Positions 24,706 through 33,199 of a DNA stretch of 58,485 nucleotides are shown here, in pieces (the first letter of the stretch is position 1; each line of letters starts with the position of its first letter). The translations under genes were made by a program, and so were the position numbers. Below the pieces are notes generated by a model, which was given only the letters and a program-made list of their open reading frames with translations, was not told the origin of the DNA and did not search any database. Origin of the DNA: Caulobacter sp. BK020 (GTDB lineage: Bacteria; Pseudomonadota; Alphaproteobacteria; Caulobacterales; Caulobacteraceae); NCBI RefSeq assembly GCF_004342605.1, contig NZ_SLZL01000024.1, forward strand, positions 1-58,485. Reading direction: 5' to 3'.

Positions 24706-25512
24706 ATGCGCGACCCCTTCGTCCTCTACGAGACCCGCGGCCGGATCGCGATCCTGACCCTGAACCGGCCCGACACCCGCAACGCCATCGGCGAACACGC
24801 CGACTGCGCCGAACTGGTCGAGGCGGTCGAGCGCGCCAATGCCGACCGCTCGATCTCGGTGCTCGTCCTGACCGGCCTGGGCGCGTCGTTCTCGGCCGGC
24901 GGCAACCTGAAGGGCATGCGCGATCGCGACGGCATCGGCCCGCTGGCCACACCCGCCGATACCCGGGACAACTACAAGAAAGGCGTACAGAAGATCGCCC
25001 TGGCCTTCGCCGGCCTGGAGATCGCCAGCATCGCCGCCGTCAACGGTCACGCCATCGGCCTGGGCTGCGACCTCGCCTGCCTGTGCGACATGCGCGTCGC
25101 CTCGGACGCCGCCAAGTTCGCCGCCAGTTTCGTCAAGATGGGCATCGTGCCCGGTGATGGCGGCGCCTGGATTCTGCCGCGCACCATCGGCTACGCCCGC
25201 GCCGCCGAGATGATCCTGACGGGCGACACCTACACCGCCGCCGAGGCCCGCGAGATGGGTCTGGTCAACAAGGTCGTCCCCGCCGACCTGGTGATGGACG
25301 AGGCGCTCAAGCTGGCCGAGCGCGTGGCGGCCAATCCGCCGCGCGCCGTTCGGCTGGCCAAACGCCTGCTGCGCGAAGGCCAGCATTCCCGGCTGACCGA
25401 CGTGCTGGAACTGTCGGCCGCCTTCCAGGCCCTGGCCCACGAGACCGCCGACCACAAGGAGGCCGTCGAGGCCTTCCTCGACAAACGCCCGCCCGTGTTT
25501 ACGGGCGCCTGA
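24706..25512 (+). CDS. Enoyl-CoA hydratase/isomerase family protein (crotonase fold)
   Basis: This 268-residue crotonase has IAILTLNRPDTRNAI, GLGASFSAGGNLKGM and IAAVNGHAIGLGCDLACLCD. Aspartate replaces the first glutamate (GLGCDL) and the second site is ASFVKMGIVPGDGG, where no glutamate is found. The ATG at 24706 (MRDPFVLYETRG) is preferred over TTG 24661 and ATG 24667 because the protein then starts directly at the conserved beta strand. It opens the run that also encodes DUF35, thiolase, FolE and thioesterase, all spaced by 10 bases or less. Confidence 0.83.
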   Translation: MRDPFVLYETRGRIAILTLNRPDTRNAIGEHADCAELVEAVERANADRSISVLVLTGLGASFSAGGNLKGMRDRDGIGPLATPADTRDNYKKGVQKIALAFAGLEIASIAAVNGHAIGLGCDLACLCDMRVASDAAKFAASFVKMGIVPGDGGAWILPRTIGYARAAEMILTGDTYTAAEAREMGLVNKVVPADLVMDEALKLAERVAANPPRAVRLAKRLLREGQHSRLTDVLELSAAFQALAHETADHKEAVEAFLDKRPPVFTGA

Positions 25513-25521
25513 GGCCAAGCC

Positions 25522-25947
25522 ATGACCCAGACCGACACCCTAGCCCCCCGCCCCGCCCTGCCCTGGATCCGCCTGGACGGGCCCGAGCCTTTCGTCGAGG
25601 GCCGCCTCTGCCGCGCCTGCGGCGCCCGCACGGCGGCGACTCATCTGGCCTGCCCGGCTTGCGGCGCGCGCGACTCGATCGAGACCTATCGCGCGCCGAC
25701 CACCGGCAAGCTGCTCGCCTATTCGATCGTCCGGCGCTCCTATCCCGGCGTGCCCGTCCCCTTCATCTCGGCCATCGTCGATCTGGACGACGGCCTGACG
25801 CTGAAGGGCAACCTGATCAATGTCGCGGCCGAGCCGCAGGCGCTGCCGGTCGGCATGCCGGTCCGGATGGTGTTCGGCGACGCCCTGGGCCGCACCGACA
25901 AGGACGGCGCGTCCTATGTCGCCTTCTTCTTCGAACCTTCAGCCTGA
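25522..25947 (+). CDS. DUF35 zinc-ribbon/OB-fold acyl-CoA-associated protein
   Basis: This 141-residue protein has the zinc ribbon C30-x2-C33-x10-C44-x2-C47 and an OB-fold half (GKLLAYSIVRRSYPG, GVPVPFISAIVDL). It lies 9 bases after the crotonase and 8 bases before the SCP-x-type thiolase. By family precedent it is the small subunit of that thiolase, helping to place the acyl-CoA. It has intact ligands, in contrast to 17401-17778. Confidence 0.85.
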   Translation: MTQTDTLAPRPALPWIRLDGPEPFVEGRLCRACGARTAATHLACPACGARDSIETYRAPTTGKLLAYSIVRRSYPGVPVPFISAIVDLDDGLTLKGNLINVAAEPQALPVGMPVRMVFGDALGRTDKDGASYVAFFFEPSA

Positions 25948-25955
25948 GGTCCGCC

Positions 25956-27095
25956 ATGAGCGAGAACGTCTACATCCTCGGCATCGACATGCTGAAGTTC
26001 GGCAAGTATCCGGACCGCACCTTCGCTCAGTTGGGCGGCGAGGCTGCCCTGCTGGCTCTCGATGACGCTGGACTGGGCGTCCACGACGTCCAGGCCATGT
26101 ACTGCGGGTCGGTCTTCGGCGCATATGACATGACCGGCCAGGCGATCATGCGCGAGATCGGCCAGACGGGCATTCCGGTCACCAACATCTCCAACGCCTG
26201 CGCCACAGGGGCCTCGGCGTTTCGCGAGGCCTGGATCGCGGTCAAGTCGGGTCTGTACGACGTGGTGCTGGCCGTCGGCGTCGAGAAGATGCCACGCGGC
26301 ATGCTGGGCGCCGGCCACGAGACCGGCATCTCGCTGGAGGGCCTGTTCGGCTCGGCCTCGATGCCGGCCGTCTTCGCCGAGTCCGGAATGGAGCACGCGG
26401 GAAAATACGGCACCACCTTCGAGCAGTTCGCCAAGGTGTCGGTGAAGAACCACCACCATTCGACCATGAACCCCAAGGCCGTCTACCAGAAGGAGACGCC
26501 GCTGGAGGAGGTGATGGGCTCGGAGATGATCGCCTATCCCAACACCAAGCTGATGTGCTCGGTGAACGTCGACGGTTCCGCGGCGGCCGTCGTGGTGTCC
26601 GAGAAGAAGGCCCGGGAACTGGGCCTGACGCGGGCGATCCGCGTCCTGGCCTCGGCCCTGGCCTCCGATCCCTGGAACCCGCGCAACCCGATCATGCCCG
26701 ACGTCAACGGCTGCACCCAGCTGGCGGCGAAGTCGGCCTACGAGCAAGCCGGGATCGACCCGCTCGACGTCAGCCTAGTCGAGCTGCACGACTGCTTCGC
26801 CACCGCCGAGCTGCTGCACTACGAGAACCTGCAGCTGTGCGGCCTGGGCGAGGCCGGGCGGCTGATCGACGAGGGCGTCACCGCCCTGGGCGGGCGCGTG
26901 CCGGTCAATGTCTCGGGCGGACTGCTGTCCAAGGGCCATCCGCTGGGCGCGACCGGCATCGCCAACATGTACGAGGTCGCGCTGCATCTGCGCGGCGAAG
27001 CCGGCGCACGCCAGGTCCCCGGCGCCAAGATCGGCCTGACCCACGTGGTCGGCCTAGGAACCGCGTCCGCCGTTCACCTGTTCGAGAAGGCGTGA
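25956..27095 (+). CDS. SCP-x-type thiolase with intact catalytic residues
   Basis: This 379-residue thiolase has the nucleophile-bearing ISNACATGASAF, the HDCFATAELLHYE segment and GGLLSKGHPLGATG with the catalytic histidine. These residues are lost in the two relatives at 2033-3193 and 17775-18923, so this one should perform genuine thiolysis of a bulky, possibly 2-methyl-branched, 3-ketoacyl-CoA as SCP-x thiolases do. The ATG at 25956 follows the DUF35 stop by 8 bases. A longer open frame from 25659 lies inside the DUF35 gene and is rejected. It is followed closely by folE. Confidence 0.9.
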   Translation: MSENVYILGIDMLKFGKYPDRTFAQLGGEAALLALDDAGLGVHDVQAMYCGSVFGAYDMTGQAIMREIGQTGIPVTNISNACATGASAFREAWIAVKSGLYDVVLAVGVEKMPRGMLGAGHETGISLEGLFGSASMPAVFAESGMEHAGKYGTTFEQFAKVSVKNHHHSTMNPKAVYQKETPLEEVMGSEMIAYPNTKLMCSVNVDGSAAAVVVSEKKARELGLTRAIRVLASALASDPWNPRNPIMPDVNGCTQLAAKSAYEQAGIDPLDVSLVELHDCFATAELLHYENLQLCGLGEAGRLIDEGVTALGGRVPVNVSGGLLSKGHPLGATGIANMYEVALHLRGEAGARQVPGAKIGLTHVVGLGTASAVHLFEKA

Positions 27096-27105
27096 GCACC
27101 CACCG

Positions 27106-27687
27106 ATGAGCAAACCGAGCCAGGCCGATGCCGAAGCCGCTGTACGGACATTGCTGGAATGGGCCGGCGATGATCCCTCGCGCGAGGGGCTGCTCGACAC
27201 CCCCGAACGCGTGGCCAAGTCGTATCGCGAACTGTTCTCCGGCTACGAGACCGATCCGCACGGCTATCTGGAGCGGACCTTCCAGGAAGTGGCCGGCTAT
27301 GACCAGCTGGTAGTGCTGAGCAACATCCGCGTGGTCAGTTTCTGCGAGCACCACATGCTGCCGGTCACCGGCGTCGCCCATGTCGGCTATCTGCCCACCA
27401 ACAAGGTGGTCGGCATCTCCAAGCTGGCGCGGGTGGTCAACGGCTTCGCCCGGCGCCTGCAGATCCAGGAGAAGCTGACCGCCGAGATCGCTCAGGCCAT
27501 CGAGGACGTTCTGCAGCCGCAAGGGGTCGGGGTGGTGATCGAGGCCGAGCACAGCTGTATGACCCTGCGCGGGGTCAACACGCCGGGCTCGCGGCTGACC
27601 ACCAGCAGCCTGCGCGGCGTGGTCCGCGACGACCCGCGGACCCGCGCCGAATTCCTGCGCCTCGTCCGCCAGGGAGCCGCCGCATGA
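27106..27687 (+). CDS. folE: GTP cyclohydrolase I
   Basis: This 193-residue protein has all the FolE landmarks: GLLDTPERVAKSY, zinc ligands Cys80 and His83 in SFCEHHMLPV, Cys151 in EHSCMTLRGV, and RLTTSSLRG. The spacing of the zinc residues equals that of the E. coli enzyme (110, 113, 181). It converts GTP to 7,8-dihydroneopterin triphosphate, the first step to folate and tetrahydrobiopterin. Its position is odd: 10 bases after a thiolase and overlapping a thioesterase by ATGA, inside a catabolic run. It may be a second copy serving a pterin- or folate-dependent catabolic step; the genome's other folE, if any, is outside this window. Confidence 0.95.
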   Translation: MSKPSQADAEAAVRTLLEWAGDDPSREGLLDTPERVAKSYRELFSGYETDPHGYLERTFQEVAGYDQLVVLSNIRVVSFCEHHMLPVTGVAHVGYLPTNKVVGISKLARVVNGFARRLQIQEKLTAEIAQAIEDVLQPQGVGVVIEAEHSCMTLRGVNTPGSRLTTSSLRGVVRDDPRTRAEFLRLVRQGAAA

Positions 27688-28130
27688 CCGAGGCCCGCAA
27701 GCCCCAGGACGAGCGCCGCGAACACTACGGCTGGTGGGTGGACATTCCAACGCGCTGGGCCGACGGCGACCCCTACGGCCACGCCAACAACGTCATCTAC
27801 TACAGCTGGTTCGACACCGCCGTGACCCGGATGCTGTTCGAGCGCGGCGTCATCTGGCTGCCGGACTCGCCGTCGATCGGCCTGTGTGTCGAGAGTCGCT
27901 GCAGCTTCCTCGCTCCCGTCGAGTTTCCGCAGACCGTCCAGGCCGGGGTGCGCATCGGAAAGCTGGGCGACAAAAGCATCCGGTTCGAGATCGGCCTGTT
28001 CGTCGAGGGCCGCGAGGCGCCGGTGGCCGCCGGCTATTTCGTCCATGTCTATGTGGATCGCGCGGGCCGGCGGCCATCGCCGCTGACCGAGACGCAGAAG
28101 GCCTCGGTCGCCGATCTGGTGGTGGGCTGA
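27684..28130 (+). CDS. Single-hotdog acyl-CoA thioesterase (YbgC/4-hydroxybenzoyl-CoA type)
   Basis: This 148-residue protein has the family signature TRWADGDPYGHANNVIYYSW, with the catalytic-type aspartate, followed by FDTAVTRML and SRCSFLAPVEFP. It would hydrolyse an acyl- or aryl-CoA in the cytoplasm. It overlaps folE by 4 bases and is the last of the tightly coupled genes of this run. A 127-base gap with an operator and a promoter follows before the amidohydrolase. Confidence 0.88.
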   Translation: MTEARKPQDERREHYGWWVDIPTRWADGDPYGHANNVIYYSWFDTAVTRMLFERGVIWLPDSPSIGLCVESRCSFLAPVEFPQTVQAGVRIGKLGDKSIRFEIGLFVEGREAPVAAGYFVHVYVDRAGRRPSPLTETQKASVADLVVG

Positions 28131-28138
28131 ACCCGCAG

Positions 28139-28154
28139 GATCGCATGCGCGATC
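28139..28154. promoter_or_regulatory. Candidate operator, perfect palindrome (GATCGC-ATGC-GCGATC)
   Basis: The dyad extends to 7-base arms (GGATCGC/GCGATCC, 28138-28155) with a 4-base spacer. It lies about 20 bases upstream of the -35 box at 28176, a position suited to an activator or to looping rather than to steric block. Confidence 0.6.
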
Positions 28155-28175
28155 CCCCTGCGACCGCCCGCGACC

Positions 28176-28204
28176 TTGACACCCACACCGCATGCGCAGA
28201 AAAT
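28176..28204 (+). promoter_or_regulatory. Sigma-70-like promoter of the amidohydrolase gene
   Basis: A perfect TTGACA (28176-28181) is followed by a 17-base spacer and GAAAAT (28199-28204) in an AT-rich patch. The transcript would start near 28211, giving a leader of about 47 bases ending in GAGGAG and the ATG at 28258. Confidence 0.6.
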
Positions 28205-28257
28205 TGAACGATATTCAGTTTTCTGTAATTCCAGCCGAACGCGGCGAGGAGCCTTCC

Positions 28258-29490
28258 ATGACCGACACCGCCATCGCCCCTGAGCACGCGACCGGCAGGC
28301 GCTACACGGGTCCCATCTTCGACGCCGACACCCACCTCTATGAGACCCCGGAGGCCTTCGACGTCTATGTGCCGGCCAAGTACAAGGAAGACTGGGGCCT
28401 GAACTACAAGGTCGCCGACGACGGCCAGTTCGCCCTGCACGTCGGCAAGCGCAAGGTCGAGATCAGCGCCGACTACATGACCGAGGATTTCAAGATCCCG
28501 CCGCCCGGCAAGCTGCACGAGTGGCTGCGGGCCCAGAAGGAAGGCAAGGCCGAGGTCGACATGCGGGTGCCGATCACCCCGACCATGACCGACCCGGCAG
28601 AGCGGGAGAAGGTTCTGGACAGGTGGGACGTTCGCTCGTCGATGCTCTATTGCGGCAACTTCGTCAGCGCGATCAGCTATCTGGACGAGCCCGATCCGGC
28701 CTACGCCATCCTCAACGCCTATAACCGCTGGATGCTCGACCAGTGGAAATTCAACTACAAGAACAAGATCTTCAGCTGCCCGGTCCTGACCCTGGCGGAC
28801 CTGCCCCAGGCGATAGAGCAGGCCAAGTGGGCGGTGGCCAACGGCGCCAAGTTCGTGCTGATGCCGATGGGTCCCTACAACGGCAAGGCCCCAGCCCATC
28901 CCGACCATGACCCCTTCTGGGCGATCCTGAACGAGGCCGGCGTCGGCGTGGTCTTCCACGTGTCCGAGGCGATCTACCTGAAGGACCACATGGCCGTTTG
29001 GGGCGAGCCGATGCAGAAGTCGCGCCTGCGTCAGACCGCGTTCATGTGGATGCACGGCTATTCGGAACGGCCGGTGATCGAGACCCTGTCCAGCTTCGTC
29101 CTGCTGAACTTCTTCGAGCGGTTCCCCAACATCACTTTGATCTCGGCCGAGAACGGCGCCGAATGGGTGCCCTCGATGCTGGTCAAGATGGACAAGGTGC
29201 GCGGCATGGCCAAGAACGGCTACTGGCCGGCCGGCCAGCTGAAAGAGCGGCCGAGCAAGATCTTCAAGCGCCACGTCAAGATCGTCGCCTATCCCGAGGA
29301 CAACATCAAAGCCATCGTCGACCAGACCGGCGACGCCGACTGGCTACTGATGGGCTCGGACTATCCCCATTCGGAGGGCGTCGAGGAGCCGCGCATCTTC
29401 GCCGACGAGGCGTGCAAGGACCTGAGCGACGCCGATACGGCCAAGGTCATGTACGAGAACGGCATGAAGCTGGCCGGCCTGCCCCTCTAG
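28258..29490 (+). CDS. Amidohydrolase-family metal-dependent hydrolase/decarboxylase
   Basis: This 410-residue amidohydrolase-2-type TIM barrel has the metal-site start FDADTHLYE (DxDxH instead of HxH), GVVFHVSE, WMHGYSERPVIETL, LISAENGAEWVP and the C-terminal MGSDYPHSEG with the metal aspartate. Relatives include ACMSD-type decarboxylases and ring-fission hydrolases acting on carboxylated intermediates. The ATG at 28258 has GAGGAG at 28246-28251 with 6-base spacing. It has its own promoter and an operator upstream and faces the second IclR gene. Confidence 0.87.
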   Translation: MTDTAIAPEHATGRRYTGPIFDADTHLYETPEAFDVYVPAKYKEDWGLNYKVADDGQFALHVGKRKVEISADYMTEDFKIPPPGKLHEWLRAQKEGKAEVDMRVPITPTMTDPAEREKVLDRWDVRSSMLYCGNFVSAISYLDEPDPAYAILNAYNRWMLDQWKFNYKNKIFSCPVLTLADLPQAIEQAKWAVANGAKFVLMPMGPYNGKAPAHPDHDPFWAILNEAGVGVVFHVSEAIYLKDHMAVWGEPMQKSRLRQTAFMWMHGYSERPVIETLSSFVLLNFFERFPNITLISAENGAEWVPSMLVKMDKVRGMAKNGYWPAGQLKERPSKIFKRHVKIVAYPEDNIKAIVDQTGDADWLLMGSDYPHSEGVEEPRIFADEACKDLSDADTAKVMYENGMKLAGLPL

Positions 29491-29501
29491 CGGAGAGCCC
29501 G

Positions 29502-29534
29502 ATCGCTTCGCGACAGCTCCCCGAAAGAGGGAGC
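29502..29534. repeat. Small hairpins between the amidohydrolase and IclR genes
   Basis: The 45-base gap between converging genes holds TCGC-TTC-GCGA and GCTCCC (29516-29521) pairing with GGGAGC (29529-29534). There is no T-run. It may be a factor-dependent stop or part of a short interspersed palindrome; evidence is slight. Confidence 0.3.
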
Positions 29535-29535
29535 G

Positions 29536-30321
29536 TCAAGCGGCCGCCATGCCTCCCGAGGCGTGCGCGGCCGTTTTGACGACCGCGGCCACCAGCGCGT
29601 CCTGGTTGGCCACAAGCCGATCCGAGGGGGCGCCTAGTGAAACCGCGGCCAGGACCCCGCCGTCCGGCCCGAACACCGGCGCGGCCACGGCGGCGGAATC
29701 CTCCACCGACTCCCCCAGGCTGACCCAGAAGCCCTTCCGGCGGACCTCCTCCAGCTGACTTCTTAGGACCTCGCGATCGGTATTGGTCCGGGCGGTCAAC
29801 GGAGTCAGCTTGGCCTTGGCGACGTAGTCGTTCTGATAGTCGGGCGACTGATAGGCCAGCAGCACCCGCCCCGCCGCCGTCGAATAGAGCGGACCGCTCA
29901 TGCCCAGACGCACCGTGTAGCGCACGGGACGCGGGCTTTCGAGGACGTCGATATAGACGAACCGGTGGGTCTGGTGGTCCAGCACGGCCAGATTGACCGA
30001 TTCCTGCGTCGCGTCGGCCAGGGCGCGCAGATAACCCCTCACAAGTCGTGGCAGGTCGTAGGCCGAACCGACGGTGGCCGCCAGGCGGAAGGCGCGCGGC
30101 CCCAACCGGTACAGCGGCCCCTCGACGACCAGGAAATCGTCGCTGACCAGGGGACGAAGACTGTTGAGCAGCGTGCTCTTGGGCACGCCGAGCGCGACGG
30201 AGATGTCGGCAAGCGGTAGGCCCACCGGGGCGCCAGCCAGCAACTCCAGCAGGGCCAGCACCCGCCCCATGGCCCGGGGCCCGCCGCTGTCGCGTTCCAG
30301 GATCTCAGAATCGCCGGTCAT
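29536..30321 (-). CDS. IclR-family transcriptional regulator
   Basis: This 261-residue protein has an N-terminal winged helix (about 17-75: MGRVLALLELLAG, LADISVALGVPKSTLLNSLRPL, YRLGPRAFRL) and an IclR effector domain (SVNLAVLDHQTHRFVYIDVLE, YSTAAGRVLLAY, FWVSLGESVEDSAAVAAPVF). The ATG at 30321 is preferred because GGAG lies 5 bases upstream (30327-30330). A perfect copy of the island palindrome lies 67 bases upstream in the gap with the divergent FAD oxidoreductase. That makes this protein the best candidate inside the window for binding the palindrome. Confidence 0.92.
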   Translation of the reverse strand: MTGDSEILERDSGGPRAMGRVLALLELLAGAPVGLPLADISVALGVPKSTLLNSLRPLVSDDFLVVEGPLYRLGPRAFRLAATVGSAYDLPRLVRGYLRALADATQESVNLAVLDHQTHRFVYIDVLESPRPVRYTVRLGMSGPLYSTAAGRVLLAYQSPDYQNDYVAKAKLTPLTARTNTDREVLRSQLEEVRRKGFWVSLGESVEDSAAVAAPVFGPDGGVLAAVSLGAPSDRLVANQDALVAAVVKTAAHASGGMAAA

Positions 30322-30388
30322 GTCATCTCCGTCCAAGGCCAGACTAGGAGACCCGCTTCCCGAAAAACACCCCATGCGGAGCTCGGCT

Positions 30389-30404
30389 GATCGCGTCCGC
30401 GATC
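30389..30404. promoter_or_regulatory. Candidate operator, perfect palindrome (GATCGC-GTCC-GCGATC)
   Basis: Perfect 6-base arms (7 with the inner G/C) lie midway between the divergent IclR gene (30321) and FAD oxidoreductase gene (30455). The position is that of an autoregulated divergent operator. Confidence 0.6.
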
Positions 30405-30454
30405 CTGGCCGGGCTCGACTTCAACCCGCGCCGATCCCGTGTTTACGCTGGTGC

Positions 30455-31570
30455 ATGGACACAGTCGAATGCGTAGTGATCGGCGCCGGGGTCGTCGGTC
30501 TTGCGGCGGCGCGCGCGCTGGCCGTGGCCGGCCGCGAGGTGGTGATCCTGGAGGCGCAGGATCACATCGGCTCGGGGGTCAGCTCGCGCAATAGCGAGGT
30601 GATCCACGCCGGCATTTACTATCCCAGGGACTCGCTGAAGGCGCGGCTGTGCGTGGAAGGCAAGGCCCAGCTCTACGCCTATTGCGAGAGCCGCAATATT
30701 CCGCACCGGCGCTGCGGCAAGCTGATCGTCGCCAGCCATGTCGACCAGATCCCGGAGCTGGAACGCATCCGGCAGGCCGCCCTGGCCAACGGCGTCGACG
30801 ACCTGACCTGGCTCGACGCCGACGCCGCCCGGGCGATGGAGCGGGCCCTAGCCTGCGTGGCCGCCCTGCATTCGCCGTCGACCGGCATCATCGACTCTCA
30901 CGCCTACATGCTGTCGCTCCAGGGCGAGGCCGAGGCGCGCGGCGCGATGACGGCCTTTCTCACCCCCGTGACGGCGATGCGTCTGGACATTGACGGCGTC
31001 GCCCTGACCATCGGCCAAGACCCCGCACCGTCCCTGAAGGCGCGACTGGTGGTCAACAGCGCCGGCCTCGGCGCTCCAGGCCTGGCGGACGCCGCCGAGG
31101 GACTGCCGTCCCGTGCCAAGGCCACGGCCTTCTACGCCAAGGGCAGCTATTTCACCCTGTCGGGACGGTCTCCCTTCAGTCGCCTGATCTATCCCACCCC
31201 CGAGCCCGGGGGCCTCGGCGTCCACCTGACGCTCGACATGGGCGGGCAGGCCAAGTTCGGGCCCGACGTGGAATGGGTCGAAGAACCCGACTACGCGGTG
31301 GATCCCCGACGCGCCGAGCGCTTCTACGGCGCGGTGCGGCGCTACTGGCCAGGCCTGCCTGACGGCGCCCTGACGCCGGGCTACGCCGGCGTTCGCCCCA
31401 AGATCTCGGGCCCGGGCGAGCCAGCCGCCGACTTCCGCATCGAAGCCAACCCCGCCGAACCGGGCGCCGGCCTGATCAACCTGTTCGGCATCGAAAGCCC
31501 CGGCCTGACGGCCTCCCTGGCCATAGCCGACGAGGTGGCCCGACTGGCCCGCGAGGTGCTGCATGCGTGA
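30455..31570 (+). CDS. FAD-dependent oxidoreductase (DAO/L-2-hydroxyglutarate oxidase-like)
   Basis: This 371-residue flavoprotein begins with the dinucleotide fold CVVIGAGVVGLAAARALA and continues with SSRNSEVIHAGIYYP, the segment typical of LhgO-type 2-hydroxyacid oxidases, and the late GYAGVRPKI and GIESPGLTASLAI. It would oxidise a 2-hydroxy acid or similar C-H/O-H donor with FAD, possibly feeding the quinone pool. The ATG at 30455 gives a start 10 residues before the glycine motif. It overlaps the GMC gene by 8 bases, so the two are probably coupled. Confidence 0.88.
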   Translation: MDTVECVVIGAGVVGLAAARALAVAGREVVILEAQDHIGSGVSSRNSEVIHAGIYYPRDSLKARLCVEGKAQLYAYCESRNIPHRRCGKLIVASHVDQIPELERIRQAALANGVDDLTWLDADAARAMERALACVAALHSPSTGIIDSHAYMLSLQGEAEARGAMTAFLTPVTAMRLDIDGVALTIGQDPAPSLKARLVVNSAGLGAPGLADAAEGLPSRAKATAFYAKGSYFTLSGRSPFSRLIYPTPEPGGLGVHLTLDMGGQAKFGPDVEWVEEPDYAVDPRRAERFYGAVRRYWPGLPDGALTPGYAGVRPKISGPGEPAADFRIEANPAEPGAGLINLFGIESPGLTASLAIADEVARLAREVLHA

Positions 31571-33173
31571 GTTCGGCGCCTTCGACTACATCATCGTCGG
31601 CGCGGGCTCGGCGGGCTGCGTGCTGGCCAACCGGTTGAGCGCGAACGGCAGGTATGAGGTTCTTCTGCTGGAAGCGGGGGGCGAGGACAGCAATCCCTGG
31701 ATTCACATCCCGCTGGGCTACGGCAAGCTGTTCGTCGACCCCAAGGTCAACTGGATGTTCCAGACGACGCCTCAGCCCGGCCTCAACGACCGCAGGATCA
31801 ACCAGCCGCGCGGCAAGGTGCTGGGAGGATCCAGCTCGATCAACGGCCTGGTCTATGTCCGTGGCCAGAAGGAGGACTTCGACGCCTGGCGACGGCTGGG
31901 CAATGTCGGCTGGTCCCATGATGACGTCCTGCCCTATTTCCGCAAGGCTGAGGACCAGGTGCGCGGCGCCGACGCCTTCCATGGCCAGGGCGGTCCCCTG
32001 CCCGTTTCGGACCAGGCCGAGCCTCACCCGCTGTGCGACGCATTCATCGCGGCGGCGCAAGAGGCGGGGCACCCGCGCAACGACGACTTCAACGGCGCGA
32101 CCCAGGAAGGCGCCGGCTACTATCAGACCACTTCGCGGCGCGGCCTTCGCGTCAGCTCCGCCGTGGCCTATCTGCGCCCGGCGCGCCAACGGCCCAACCT
32201 GACCGTCGTGACCCGCGCTCACGCCACCCAGCTGGTGCTCGAAGGACGTCGGGCGGTGGGCGTGGAGTGGCGCCGCGACCGCGAACTGGCGCGCGCGACC
32301 GCCCGCGGCGAGGTCGTCCTGGCCGCCGGCGCCATCGGCTCGCCCCAGCTGTTGCAACTGTCCGGGGTCGGGCCGGGCGACCTGCTGAGCGCGCACGGCG
32401 TACCCGTGATCCATGATCTTCAGGGCGTCGGCGCCGACCTCCAGGATCACCTGCAGGTGCGGATGGTCCTGCGCTGCGCCCGGCCCATCACGTTCAACGA
32501 CGACATGCGCAGTCCGTGGCGGATGGCGGGCGTGGGGCTGAAATTCGCCCTGCAGCGCCGCGGGCCGCTGACGGTCAGCGCCGGCTATGCCGGGGCTTTC
32601 CTCAAGACCGACCCAGCCGTGGCCCTGCCCGACACCCAGATCCACTTCATCAACTTCTCGACCACCAAGATGGGCGACAAGTTGCACGCCTTCTCGGGGT
32701 TCACGGCCTCGTCCTGCCAGCTGCGACCCGAGAGCCGGGGAACACTCAAGATCGTCAGCCCCGATCCGTTCACACCCCCCGCCATCGATCCGAATTACCT
32801 GGCCACCGAAACCGATCGCCGCGTCACGGTCGGCGGACTGAAGGTGCTGCGCGACATCATGCGCCAGCCCGCCATGCTGCCTTTCGTCGAAAGCGAGGCC
32901 GAGCCGGGCCTGGACTGCGCGTCCGACGACCAGCTCCTGGCCTACTGTCGCGAACGCGGCAGCACGATCTATCACCCCACCTGCACCGCACGGATGGGAA
33001 GCGATCCGGGCGCGGTGGTGGACAAGCGGCTGAAGGTTCACGGGATAGCCGGCCTGCGGGTCGTGGACGGCTCGATCATGCCCTCTGTCCTCTCGGGCAA
33101 CACCCACGCCGGCATCGTCATGATCGCGGAGAAAGCCGCGGACATGATCCTGGAAGACGCGCGCGCCGTCTGA
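31563..33173 (+). CDS. GMC-family FAD alcohol dehydrogenase/oxidase
   Basis: This 536-residue glucose-methanol-choline oxidoreductase has FDYIIVGAGSAGCVLANRL, LLLEAGG, GKVLGGSSSINGLVYVRG, and the C-terminal IYHPTCTARMGSDP with catalytic His471. The second active residue in GNTHAG is His515, where choline dehydrogenase relatives carry asparagine. No signal peptide is seen, so it should work in the cytoplasm, oxidising a primary or cyclic alcohol to an aldehyde that the next gene's product can use. It overlaps the upstream flavoprotein gene by 8 bases. Confidence 0.92.
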   Translation: MREFGAFDYIIVGAGSAGCVLANRLSANGRYEVLLLEAGGEDSNPWIHIPLGYGKLFVDPKVNWMFQTTPQPGLNDRRINQPRGKVLGGSSSINGLVYVRGQKEDFDAWRRLGNVGWSHDDVLPYFRKAEDQVRGADAFHGQGGPLPVSDQAEPHPLCDAFIAAAQEAGHPRNDDFNGATQEGAGYYQTTSRRGLRVSSAVAYLRPARQRPNLTVVTRAHATQLVLEGRRAVGVEWRRDRELARATARGEVVLAAGAIGSPQLLQLSGVGPGDLLSAHGVPVIHDLQGVGADLQDHLQVRMVLRCARPITFNDDMRSPWRMAGVGLKFALQRRGPLTVSAGYAGAFLKTDPAVALPDTQIHFINFSTTKMGDKLHAFSGFTASSCQLRPESRGTLKIVSPDPFTPPAIDPNYLATETDRRVTVGGLKVLRDIMRQPAMLPFVESEAEPGLDCASDDQLLAYCRERGSTIYHPTCTARMGSDPGAVVDKRLKVHGIAGLRVVDGSIMPSVLSGNTHAGIVMIAEKAADMILEDARAV

Positions 33174-33199
33174 CGACGGCCAGAACGAAGGCTATTTCC

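Noticed and set aside
31476..33107. Minus-strand open frame of 543 codons
   Set aside because: Antisense to the GMC oxidoreductase. No domain recognised and composition typical of a shadow frame.
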